From: Meridianimarinicoccus sp044221805
GTDB lineage: Bacteria; Pseudomonadota; Alphaproteobacteria; Rhodobacterales; Rhodobacteraceae
Reading direction: 5' to 3'
Assembly: GCA_044221805.1 (NCBI GenBank)
Contig: JBGAOK010000133.1
Span: 1-7,353 of the forward strand
DNA length: 7,353 bases
The notes beneath the pieces are model-generated. The model had not been told where the DNA came from and did not search any database. It saw only the letters and a list, made by a program, of their open reading frames with translations. Numbering within the stretch: position 1 is the first letter of the stretch; each line of letters begins with the position of its first letter. This document shows positions 1-5,565 of the stretch, in pieces. Both the position numbers and the translations under genes were made by a program.

Positions 1-677
1 CCGGGGGCCAGCTCGCCCAGCTGGAACGGGCCATAGCTGATCCGGATCAGCCGGTTCACCGTCAGCCCGATCGCCCCCAGCGCGCGCCGGATCTCGCGGT
101 TGCGGCCCTCGCGGATGCCGATGGTCAGCCAGGCATTGGCGCCCTGCTGGCGGTCGAGCGTCACGGCCATCGGCTGGAACCTCTCGCCCTCGACAGTGAT
201 CCCGGCGCGAAGAGGCGCAAGATCGACGTCGGCGGGGCTGCCGTTAACCCGCACCCGGTACTTGCGCACCCAGCCGGTCGAGGGCAGTTCCAGCTTGCGC
301 TTCACCCCGCCGTCATTGGTCAGCAGCAGCAGCCCTTCCGAGTTCAGGTCGAGCCGCCCGATCGAGACCACCCGCGGCATCTCGGGCGGCAGCCGGTCGA
401 AGACCGTGGGGCGGCCCTTCTCGTCCTTCGTGGTGCTCACCAGCCCCAGCGGCTTGTGATAGAGCCAGAGCCGCGGCGCCTCGGGTGCGGCCAGCGCCGC
501 GCCGTCGACCGCGATCCGGTCGGCGGGGGTCACGTTCAGCGCCGGGCTGTCGATGCGCTTGCCGTTCACCGTGACGCGGCCCTCGAGGATCAGCTGCTCG
601 GCCTCGCGGCGCGAGGCGCGTCCCGCGCGGGCGATCACCTTGGCGATCCGTTCCCCGGTCCTGTCGGTCTCGCTCAT
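1..677 (-). CDS. rluB: 23S rRNA pseudouridine synthase, RsuA/RluB family (3' end off window)
   Basis: It isomerises a specific uridine in rRNA to pseudouridine in the cytoplasm. The visible 225 codons start at the ATG at 677-675 and run off the left edge, so the C-terminus is missing. An S4 RNA-binding domain lies at about residues 8-55 (RIAKVIARAGRASRREAE, then LILEGRVTVNGK). The catalytic domain follows, with GRPTVFDRLP at 88-97, the active-site block GRLDLNSEGLLLLTNDG (107-123, catalytic Asp110) and the family signature EGRNREIRRAL (190-200). GRPTVFDRLP and the NRLIRISYG stretch resemble RluB (modifies U2605 in E. coli) more than RsuA; that subtype call is from memory. The start is fixed by a strong GGGGAGG Shine-Dalgarno (690-684) six bases upstream. 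The gene is divergent from tadA across a 147-base gap. The family is near certain; the exact target uridine is not. Confidence 0.93.
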   Translation of the reverse strand, partial: MSETDRTGERIAKVIARAGRASRREAEQLILEGRVTVNGKRIDSPALNVTPADRIAVDGAALAAPEAPRLWLYHKPLGLVSTTKDEKGRPTVFDRLPPEMPRVVSIGRLDLNSEGLLLLTNDGGVKRKLELPSTGWVRKYRVRVNGSPADVDLAPLRAGITVEGERFQPMAVTLDRQQGANAWLTIGIREGRNREIRRALGAIGLTVNRLIRISYGPFQLGELAP

Positions 678-740
678 CGCTTGCCTCCCCGGGCTGTCCC
701 CGTGCACCGGGTTTCAACCGGGCCGCCGGCTTGGGCAAGG

Positions 741-760
741 GCTTTTCGCGGCTTTTCGCG
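741..760. repeat. Tandem 10-bp direct repeat in the rluB/tadA divergent region
   Basis: Two exact adjacent copies of gcttttcgcg lie in the 147-base gap between the divergent pseudouridine synthase and tadA. The T-run inside each copy stands out from the G/C-rich surroundings. The repeat could be a small slippage duplication or paired binding sites on the same helix face. No convincing -35/-10 pair was found on either strand of this gap. Confidence 0.5.
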
Positions 761-824
761 TCGCGGGCCCCGACCGGGGCGCGATGCGGTTGCGGATCCT
801 GCGGGGGCGGGTAGATCTGGCGCG

Positions 825-1298
825 ATGACCGCCCCGACCAGCCCCTTTCTCAGCCACATGGACCTAGCGCTGGCCGAGGCCCGCGCCGCGGCCGCCCGCG
901 GCGAGGTGCCGGTGGGTGCGGTGATCGTCGCGCCCGACGGCCGCATCGTGACCGTCGCCGGCAACCGCACAAGGCAGGACAGCGACCCGACCGCCCATGC
1001 CGAGATTGTCGCGCTCCGCGCCGCCTGTGCCGCCGCCGGGTCGGAACGGCTGCCCGGCCATGCCCTGTGGGTGACGCTGGAGCCCTGCGCCATGTGCGCC
1101 GCCGCCATCGCCCATGCCCGGATCGCCCGGCTGGTTTATGGCGCGGCCGACCCGAAATCTGGCGGCGTTGCCCATGGCGCCCGGGTCTTCGACCATCCCC
1201 AGGCGCATCACCGGCCCGAGATCCTGTCGGGCATCGCCGAAGCCGCCGCCGAGGCGCTGCTCAGGGACTTCTTCGCCGGCCTGCGCCGGGGCGGCTGA
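825..1298 (+). CDS. tadA: tRNA-specific adenosine deaminase TadA
   Basis: This zinc enzyme deaminates A34 to inosine in tRNA-Arg(ACG), which lets that tRNA read CGU, CGC and CGA codons. The protein is 157 residues, a little shorter than E. coli TadA. It has the cytidine/deoxycytidylate deaminase fold: EVPVGAVIV (27-35), the zinc/catalytic block HAE with His58 and proton-shuttling Glu60 within PTAHAEIVALRAA, and PCAMC with zinc ligands Cys88 and Cys91. These positions match the E. coli enzyme almost exactly. The start is the ATG at 825; the reading frame is open much further upstream, but that part has no deaminase similarity. An in-frame ATG at 858 (Met12) would remove residues that align to the family N-terminus. 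The Shine-Dalgarno is weak. The gene is divergent from the pseudouridine synthase and followed by guaB on the same strand after 186 bases. The family also contains guanine and cytosine deaminases, but PCAMC with this spacing and length favours TadA. Confidence 0.93.
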   Translation: MTAPTSPFLSHMDLALAEARAAAARGEVPVGAVIVAPDGRIVTVAGNRTRQDSDPTAHAEIVALRAACAAAGSERLPGHALWVTLEPCAMCAAAIAHARIARLVYGAADPKSGGVAHGARVFDHPQAHHRPEILSGIAEAAAEALLRDFFAGLRRGG

Positions 1299-1305
1299 GC
1301 GCGGG

Positions 1306-1350
1306 GCACCGTCGGGTGCAGCGAAGACCGGCCGCGGCGATGTCGCCGCG
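1306..1350 (+). terminator. Possible tadA terminator region: two GC hairpins without U-tract
   Basis: Just after the tadA stop there is a GCACC/GGTGC stem with a GTCG tetraloop (1306-1319), then an 8-bp perfect inverted repeat at 1333-1340 and 1343-1350 with a two-base centre. Neither is followed by a T-run, so a classical intrinsic terminator is not supported. They could stop transcription weakly or form structure in the leader of the guaB transcript. The rest of the 1299-1484 gap shows no clear promoter. Confidence 0.3.
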
Positions 1351-1474
1351 CCGCGGCGTCCGGGGCCCGGCCACCCCCCGGCCGCCCGAACCAGACACCT
1401 GTCAGCCGGCGCGTTTCGCCCTTTCGCCTCTGCGGCAACCATGCAATAGGGACGCGCCAAACGATGTTCCCGCT

Positions 1475-1480
1475 GGAGAG
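1475..1480 (+). promoter_or_regulatory. guaB ribosome binding site (decides the start)
   Basis: GGAGAG at 1475-1480; its GGAG core ends six bases before the ATG at 1485. This supports that start over the in-frame ATG at 1464, which has only an AGGGA about 11 bases upstream and would add seven residues (MFPLESH) not typical of the family. Confidence 0.75.
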
Positions 1481-1484
1481 CCAC

Positions 1485-2936
1485 ATGGAGATTCGCGAGG
1501 CGCTGACCTTCGACGATGTTCTGCTCGTTCCCGGAGCAAGCACGGTGCTGCCCTCGGAGGCTGACACGCGCACCTTCGTCACCCGGTCGATCCGCCTGAA
1601 CATTCCGCTGATGAGCTCGGCCATGGATACGGTGACCGAAGGCCGGATGGCGATCGCCATGGCCCAGGCCGGCGGCGTCGGCATCATCCACCGCAACCTG
1701 AGCATCGCCGAACAGGCCCTCGACGTGCGCCGGGTGAAGCGGTTCGAAAGCGGCATCGTCTACAACCCGATCACCCTGACGCCGGAGCAGACGCTGGGCG
1801 ACGCCAAGGCGCTGCAGGCGCGCTACAAGATCACCGGCTTTCCGGTGGTAGACGCCAGCCGCCGGGTGCTGGGGATCGTCACCAACCGCGACATGCGCTT
1901 TGCCATCGACGACGCGACCCCGGTCAAGGCGATGATGACGGCCGACAACCTTGCCATGCTGCGCGAGCCCGCCGACCTGGACGAGGCGCGCAGCCTGATG
2001 AAGGCGCGGCGGATCGAGAAGCTGCTGGTGGTGGACCGGGACGGCAAGCTGACCGGCCTGCTGACCCTGAAGGACACCGAACAAGCGGTGCTGAACCCGC
2101 AGGCCTGCAAGGACGAGCTGGGCCGGCTGCGCGTCGGCGCTGCGACCACTGTGGGCGATGCCGGCTTCGAGCGCGCCGAGGCGCTGATCGACGCGGGCGT
2201 CGATCTGGTGGTGGTGGACACCGCCCATGGCCATTCCGCGGCGGTGGCCGCGGTGGTGGAACGGATCAAGAAGCTGTCGAACGCGGTGCAGGTGGTGGCG
2301 GGCAACGTCGCCACCGGAGAAGCCACGCGGGCGCTGATCGGCGCCGGGGCGGACGCGGTCAAGGTCGGCATCGGCCCGGGGTCGATCTGCACCACGCGGA
2401 TGGTCGCCGGCGTCGGCGTGCCGCAGCTGACCGCGATCATGGATTGCGCGAAGGCCGCCGAGGCGGCCGGCGTGCCGGTGATCGCCGACGGTGGCATCAA
2501 GTTCTCGGGCGACTTCGCCAAGGCCATCGCCGCCGGTGCCGCCTGTGCCATGGTCGGCTCGATGATCGCCGGCACCGACGAGAGCCCGGGCGAGGTGATC
2601 CTCTACCAGGGCCGGTCGTTCAAGGCCTATCGCGGCATGGGCAGTCTGGGTGCCATGGCGCGGGGCTCGGCCGACCGCTATTTCCAGAAGGACGCCGCCA
2701 GCGACAAGCTGGTGCCCGAGGGGATCGAAGGCCAGGTGCCCTACAAGGGGCCGGCTTCGGTAGTGATCCACCAGCTGGTGGGCGGGCTCAGGGCCGCCAT
2801 GGGCTATATGGGCGCCGCCACGGTCGAGGAGATGCGGCAGAAGTGCCAGTTCGTCCGCATCACCAATGCCGGGCTGAAGGAAAGCCACGTCCACGACGTG
2901 CAGATCACCCGGGAAAGCCCGAACTACTCGGTCTGA
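1485..2936 (+). CDS. guaB: Inosine-5'-monophosphate dehydrogenase GuaB
   Basis: It oxidises IMP to XMP with NAD+, the first committed and rate-controlling step of guanine nucleotide synthesis; it acts as a cytoplasmic tetramer. The 483-residue length is normal for the family (E. coli 488). The TIM-barrel begins at ALTFDDVLLVP (6-16). Two CBS domains are inserted at about residues 90-205 (YKITGFPVVD and IEKLLVVDRDGKLTGLLTLKD are visible), the usual place for allosteric purine-nucleotide sensing. The barrel resumes with DTAHGHS (245-251), the catalytic loop GIGPGSICTTR with nucleophile Cys302, phosphate-binding DGGIKFSGD (335-343) and GSM (358-360), YRGMGSLGAM (382-391) and the mobile flap Arg398-Tyr399. 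Every key residue is present. A good Shine-Dalgarno fixes the start at 1485. It is transcribed toward the convergent aldolase gene, with 60 bases between their ends. No purine riboswitch or operator was recognised in the 186-base leader. Confidence 0.98.
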   Translation: MEIREALTFDDVLLVPGASTVLPSEADTRTFVTRSIRLNIPLMSSAMDTVTEGRMAIAMAQAGGVGIIHRNLSIAEQALDVRRVKRFESGIVYNPITLTPEQTLGDAKALQARYKITGFPVVDASRRVLGIVTNRDMRFAIDDATPVKAMMTADNLAMLREPADLDEARSLMKARRIEKLLVVDRDGKLTGLLTLKDTEQAVLNPQACKDELGRLRVGAATTVGDAGFERAEALIDAGVDLVVVDTAHGHSAAVAAVVERIKKLSNAVQVVAGNVATGEATRALIGAGADAVKVGIGPGSICTTRMVAGVGVPQLTAIMDCAKAAEAAGVPVIADGGIKFSGDFAKAIAAGAACAMVGSMIAGTDESPGEVILYQGRSFKAYRGMGSLGAMARGSADRYFQKDAASDKLVPEGIEGQVPYKGPASVVIHQLVGGLRAAMGYMGAATVEEMRQKCQFVRITNAGLKESHVHDVQITRESPNYSV

Positions 2937-2946
2937 GGCCGGCAGG

Positions 2947-2967
2947 GCGGGATCGGAGCGGGATCGG
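2947..2967. repeat. Short direct repeat after guaB
   Basis: Two exact copies of gcgggatcgg, at 2947-2956 and 2958-2967, are separated by one base, giving a period of 11 bp. They lie between the guaB stop and the terminal palindrome of the aldolase gene. No function can be assigned; they may be simple duplication in GC-rich spacer DNA. Confidence 0.4.
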
Positions 2968-2988
2968 GGGCGGCGCGCGGCGTCGCCC

Positions 2989-3009
2989 GGCCCGGGTCAG
3001 ACCCGGGCC
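2989..3009. terminator. Perfect 10-bp inverted repeat between the convergent gene ends
   Basis: Arms 2989-2998 (ggcccgggtc) and 3000-3009 (gacccgggcc) are exact reverse complements around a single A at 2999. The palindrome covers the last three codons and the stop of the leftward aldolase gene (TGA read from 2999-2997) and lies 53 bases past the guaB stop. Its position suits a bidirectional terminator or mRNA 3'-end protector for both convergent transcripts. No T-run follows on either strand, so termination would have to be Rho-dependent or non-canonical. It could also be a protein-binding site. Confidence 0.4.
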
Positions 3010-3776
3010 TTCCAGGCCGCGGCGCGGGCGCTCGCGCCGTTCCTCAGGATCGCCACGTCGATGTCCACCGCGGTGAACAGCGACCCGGCCGCCACCGCCT
3101 CGGCCAGATAGCCGTCATCGAGTGCGAGGAACCCGGCGGGCTTTCCCGCCGCCCGGATCCGGCGCAGGGCATCGGCCACCGCCGCGCGCACCGCGGGGTG
3201 GTGCGATTCGCCCGGATGGCCAAGGCTTGCCGCCAGATCGGCGGGGCCGACGAACAGCCCGTCGACGCCTTCGACCGCGGCGATCGCCTCGATCCGGTCC
3301 AGCGCGTCCGCGGTCTCGATCTGCAGGATCAGGCAGATTTCCTCGCGCGCCCGCGTCGCATAGTCGGGCACCCGGCCAAAGCGCGTCGCCCGGCTGATCC
3401 CCGAGACGCCGCGGATCCCCGCCGGGGCATAGGCCACCGCGGCTGCGGCCAGTTCGGCCTCGGCGACAGTCTGGACATAGGGAACGACGATCGACTGCGC
3501 GCCGATGTCGAGAAGCTTCTTGATCTCGGCCACGTTCAGGTTGCTCGGGCGCACGACCGGGCTGACCGGATAGGGCGCCACCGCCTGCAGCAGCGGCAAC
3601 AGGCTGGTCGCGTCCAGCACCGAGTGCTCGCCGTCGAACAGCATCCAGTCATAGCCGGTTCCGGCCAGCATTTCGGCGATGTTGGTGTCCGAAATCTGGC
3701 ACCACAGCCCGATCTGCGGCCGGCCGGCCCGCAGCGCCGCCTTGAAGGCGTTGCGCGGCAGCTCGGCCGTGGTCAC
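2997..3776 (-). CDS. HpcH/HpaI-family class II 2-oxo-acid aldolase
   Basis: It is predicted to cleave a 4-hydroxy-2-oxo acid (HpaI: 4-hydroxy-2-oxoheptane-1,7-dioate to pyruvate plus succinic semialdehyde; RhmA: 2-keto-3-deoxy-L-rhamnonate) using a divalent metal. The 259 residues match the family length. IGLWCQISDTNIAEML (22-37) and GYDWMLFDGEHS (41-52) supply the catalytic His51; VVRPSN gives the carboxylate-binding Arg76; QIETADALD supplies metal ligand Glu154; GPADLAASLGHPG (177-189) supplies metal ligand Asp180. All match E. coli HpaI His45, Arg70, Glu149 and Asp175. The start is GTG (3776-3774), overlapping the aroQ stop as GTGA, with a GAGG seven bases upstream inside aroQ, so translation is probably coupled. 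No homoprotocatechuate genes are nearby, so the true substrate is open; macrophomate synthase-like or garL-like specificity is possible. The family is firm, the substrate unknown. Confidence 0.92.
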   Translation of the reverse strand: MTTAELPRNAFKAALRAGRPQIGLWCQISDTNIAEMLAGTGYDWMLFDGEHSVLDATSLLPLLQAVAPYPVSPVVRPSNLNVAEIKKLLDIGAQSIVVPYVQTVAEAELAAAAVAYAPAGIRGVSGISRATRFGRVPDYATRAREEICLILQIETADALDRIEAIAAVEGVDGLFVGPADLAASLGHPGESHHPAVRAAVADALRRIRAAGKPAGFLALDDGYLAEAVAAGSLFTAVDIDVAILRNGASARAAAWKARV

Positions 3777-4231
3777 GGCGCCGCCTCGGACTCGACCGGC
3801 CCCAGCAGCGAGCAGACCCGGCGCACCGCAAGCTCATAGCCCTCGATCCCGAAGCCGGCGATCACGCCGTCGGCGCGGAGCGAGACATAGGAATGGTGCC
3901 GGAAGCTTTCGCGCTTGTGCACGTTCGAGATATGCACCTCGAAGACCGGCCCCTCGAAGGCGTTGAGCGCGTCGAGGATCGCGACCGAGGTATGGGTGAA
4001 GGCGCCGGGGTTGATCACGATCGCCACCGCCGCGTGCCGGGCCTCGTGGATCCAGTCGATGATCTGGCCCTCGTGGTTCGACTGTTCCAGCCGGATCCCG
4101 TAGCCCGGCGCCGCCACGGCGCTGCAGTTGCCGGCCACGGTCTCCAGCGTGTCATAGCCGTAGATGTGCGGCTGGCGCTGGCCGAGCAGGTTCAGGTTGG
4201 GTCCGTTCAGGACGAAGATGGTCCGGCTCAT
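3773..4231 (-). CDS. aroQ: Type II 3-dehydroquinate dehydratase AroQ
   Basis: It reversibly dehydrates 3-dehydroquinate to 3-dehydroshikimate, used in the shikimate pathway and, in the opposite metabolic sense, in quinate catabolism; the enzyme is a cytoplasmic dodecamer in known cases. The 152 residues are the normal length. Visible motifs in order: FVLNGPNLNLLG (6-17), Arg19 and Tyr24 of the flexible lid, SNHEGQIIDW (51-60), INPGAFTHTS with Asn74 (73-82), EVHISN with Glu98 and His100, and RESFRHHS with Arg111. All catalytic residues are intact. The start ATG (4231-4229) is directly before the conserved motif; its Shine-Dalgarno is weak (GGAA about 10 bases upstream). The gene is first in a leftward operon with the aldolase (4-base overlap) and divergent from an AEC permease. 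From memory, the biosynthetic aroQ of related bacteria often sits beside accB-accC; that is not seen here, so a catabolic paralogue is plausible but unproven. Confidence 0.95.
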   Translation of the reverse strand: MSRTIFVLNGPNLNLLGQRQPHIYGYDTLETVAGNCSAVAAPGYGIRLEQSNHEGQIIDWIHEARHAAVAIVINPGAFTHTSVAILDALNAFEGPVFEVHISNVHKRESFRHHSYVSLRADGVIAGFGIEGYELAVRRVCSLLGPVESEAAP

Positions 4232-4410
4232 CGCGGCTGTTTCCGGTCTGGCGGAGAAAGGCGGCGGACCGTTGTCGGCCGGGCGCGGCAGGGCGGAAGG
4301 GGCCCGGGGACGACGGGACGTGCGGGCTTCTCCCGGTGGCGTGGTGGGGACAAGACTAGGCCGCGGTCCGCCTGTGCCGCAACGGGAAAGTGGCCCTCCG
4401 GGGACAGTCG

Positions 4411-4438
4411 GGCGCGGGTTCGGCGGAACCGCGGCGCC
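4411..4438. repeat. Interrupted inverted repeat, possible operator
   Basis: The inner arms GGTTC (4417-4421) and GAACC (4426-4430) surround GGCG. The outer arms GGCGC (4411-4415) and GCGCC (4434-4438) are also exact complements, separated from the inner ones by one base on the left and three on the right. The centre lies about 30 bp before a TTGACA hexamer. It may be a repressor or activator site, or an RNA hairpin if transcription starts further upstream. Confidence 0.35.
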
Positions 4439-4453
4439 AGAGCGCGCGCTGCC

Positions 4454-4459
4454 TTGACA
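4454..4459 (+). promoter_or_regulatory. Possible -35 element of the AEC permease promoter
   Basis: This is a perfect sigma-70-type TTGACA in very GC-rich DNA, 82 bases before the permease ATG. At the expected 17-base spacing the following hexamer is gggaaa (4477-4482), a poor -10. The promoter would therefore be weak or activator-dependent, or the match is chance. Confidence 0.3.
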
Positions 4460-4540
4460 GGGCGCGGCCCGGATGCGGGAAAGGGTCACGCGACGCGCGT
4501 CCGCCGTCGCGGCCCACGTCCCCAAGCCACCGGGCAGGCC

Positions 4541-5473
4541 ATGACCGCAGCGCTGATCCCGCTTTTCACCCTGATCGTGCTGGGCGCCCTGGCCGCCCGC
4601 ACCGGCTATGTCCCGGCGGCGACGCTTGCGCCGCTGAGCACCTTCGTGGTGCGCGTCGCGCTGCCGGCGCTGATCTTCACCGCGGTGACCTCGGCGCCGC
4701 TGGGCGAGTCGATCAACCCGGCCTTCCTGGGCGGCTTCGCCCTGGGCTGCCTGATCATGCTGGCGGCCGGGATCACCATCGGCCGTCTCGTCTTCGGGCT
4801 GACGATCAACCAGGCGGCGGCCTTCGGGCTGGGCATGGCGAACTCGAACAGCGGCTTCATGGGCTATCCGATCGCCCTGTCGCTGATCGGGCCGGCGGCG
4901 GCGCCGATGCTGGCGCAGGCGATGATCGTCGAGAACGTGCTGCTGATCCCGCTGGCGATGACCCTGATCGATTCCCGCGGCGGCCGCGGCGACGGGGCCG
5001 GGCGGCTGGCGGCGATCGCGGTCTCGGCGCTGAGCAACCCGGTGATCATCGCGGTGGTCGCGGGACTGGCGGTGGCGGCCAGCGGCTTCGTGCTGCCCGA
5101 CCCCCTGCGCGAGGCGGCGCTGATGCTGTCCCGGGTCGCGGCGCCGCTGGCGCTGTTCGCGGTCGGCACCACGGTCGCCACCGCGCCGCTGGGCGGTGTC
5201 GCGGGGATGCTCGCCGTGGTGGTGATCGGCAAGCTGGTCTTCCACCCGCTGGTGATGGCCGGGTCCATGGCGCTGATGCCGGGGATCGATCCGCTGACCC
5301 TGGGCGGGGGCATCATCTTCGCGGCGGTGCCGATGCTGTCGATCTATCCGCTGATCGCGCATCGGGCCGGGATGCATGTGCTGGCGGCCTCGGCGCTGCT
5401 GGTGGCGACGACGCTGTCCTTCGGCTCGCTCTGGGTGGTCGTCCACCTGATCGCGCCGCTGATCGCGCCCTGA
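4541..5473 (+). CDS. AEC-family (auxin efflux carrier/MdcF-like) permease
   Basis: This is an inner-membrane transporter of the AEC family, whose bacterial members move small carboxylates such as malonate or malate, or are annotated as auxin efflux carriers. The 310 residues are almost wholly hydrophobic, with about ten membrane segments in two halves separated by a short polar loop near residues 144-153 (DSRGGRGDGA). Family features: an N-terminal helix from about residue 4 ending RTGYVP (20-25); ANSNSGFMGYPIAL (100-113), with the conserved Asn-Gly-Pro pattern; SNPVIIAVVAGL (165-176); APLALFAVGT (201-210) and VPMLSIYP (263-270) in the second half. The start at 4541 begins just before the first helix; longer in-frame extensions enter the aroQ shadow and were rejected. 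The Shine-Dalgarno is weak. It is divergent from aroQ-aldolase and 92 bases ahead of the nitronate monooxygenase-like gene. The substrate and transport direction are not determinable from sequence. Confidence 0.9.
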   Translation: MTAALIPLFTLIVLGALAARTGYVPAATLAPLSTFVVRVALPALIFTAVTSAPLGESINPAFLGGFALGCLIMLAAGITIGRLVFGLTINQAAAFGLGMANSNSGFMGYPIALSLIGPAAAPMLAQAMIVENVLLIPLAMTLIDSRGGRGDGAGRLAAIAVSALSNPVIIAVVAGLAVAASGFVLPDPLREAALMLSRVAAPLALFAVGTTVATAPLGGVAGMLAVVVIGKLVFHPLVMAGSMALMPGIDPLTLGGGIIFAAVPMLSIYPLIAHRAGMHVLAASALLVATTLSFGSLWVVVHLIAPLIAP

Positions 5474-5521
5474 GCGGCGCCGACGCAACGTCGCGGCCCC
5501 CGAGGGCTTGCAGCAGACCCG

Positions 5522-5549
5522 GCTTCGCCCCCCAATGGGGGCGCGAAGC
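5522..5549 (+). terminator. Strong hairpin between permease and FMN-enzyme genes
   Basis: Bases 5522-5528 pair with 5543-5549 (7 bp). After a single bulged C at 5542, 5529-5533 pair with 5537-5541 (5 bp), closing an AAT loop. The stem ends one base before the GAGGAGA ribosome binding site at 5551. No T-run follows, so it may be a weak terminator or attenuating structure, or a 5' leader hairpin that influences access to the ribosome binding site. Confidence 0.45.
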
Positions 5550-5550
5550 G

Positions 5551-5557
5551 GAGGAGA
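5551..5557 (+). promoter_or_regulatory. Ribosome binding site of the nitronate monooxygenase-like gene
   Basis: GAGGAGA is followed by an 8-base spacer to the ATG at 5566. It favours that start over the in-frame ATG at 5572, which would be 14 bases away. This is the strongest Shine-Dalgarno on the plus strand of the window. Confidence 0.8.
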
Positions 5558-5565
5558 CGCCAGCC

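Larger units (their letters stand above)
4232..4540. promoter_or_regulatory. Divergent control region between aroQ and the AEC permease
   Basis: These 309 bases contain no credible gene; open frames crossing them are extensions or shadows of the flanking genes. The region must hold the start signals of both divergent units. Two items stand out: an interrupted inverted repeat at 4411-4438 and a consensus TTGACA at 4454-4459 on the plus strand, described separately. For the leftward aroQ promoter I see no convincing -35/-10 pair. No transcription-factor gene is adjacent. Confidence 0.5.

Noticed and set aside
456..824. Upstream extension of the tadA frame
   Set aside because: It overlaps the divergent pseudouridine synthase and lacks deaminase similarity. 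The ATG at 825 gives the normal family length.
1464..1484. Alternative guaB start seven codons upstream
   Set aside because: It has poorer ribosome binding site spacing and adds residues not typical of GuaB. The ATG at 1485 with GGAG fits the family N-terminus.
864..2894. 676-codon open frame on the minus strand across tadA and guaB
   Set aside because: It is antisense to two certain genes, and its His/Arg/Asp/Gly-rich low-complexity translation is typical of the opposite strand in GC-rich coding DNA. No domain is recognisable.
4477..4482. gggaaa as the -10 box of the permease promoter
   Set aside because: It has too few matches to TATAAT to call, so only the TTGACA was listed, at low confidence.
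4232..5488. Long N-terminal extension of the aroQ frame to position 5488
   Set aside because: The extra 419 codons are antisense to the permease and low-complexity. AroQ similarity begins exactly at the Met at 4231.
4390..5565. N-terminal extension of the nitronate monooxygenase-like frame through the permease gene
   Set aside because: The Arg/Gly/Ala-rich translation is an out-of-frame reading of the permease. The family's conserved start and a strong ribosome binding site are at 5551-5566.
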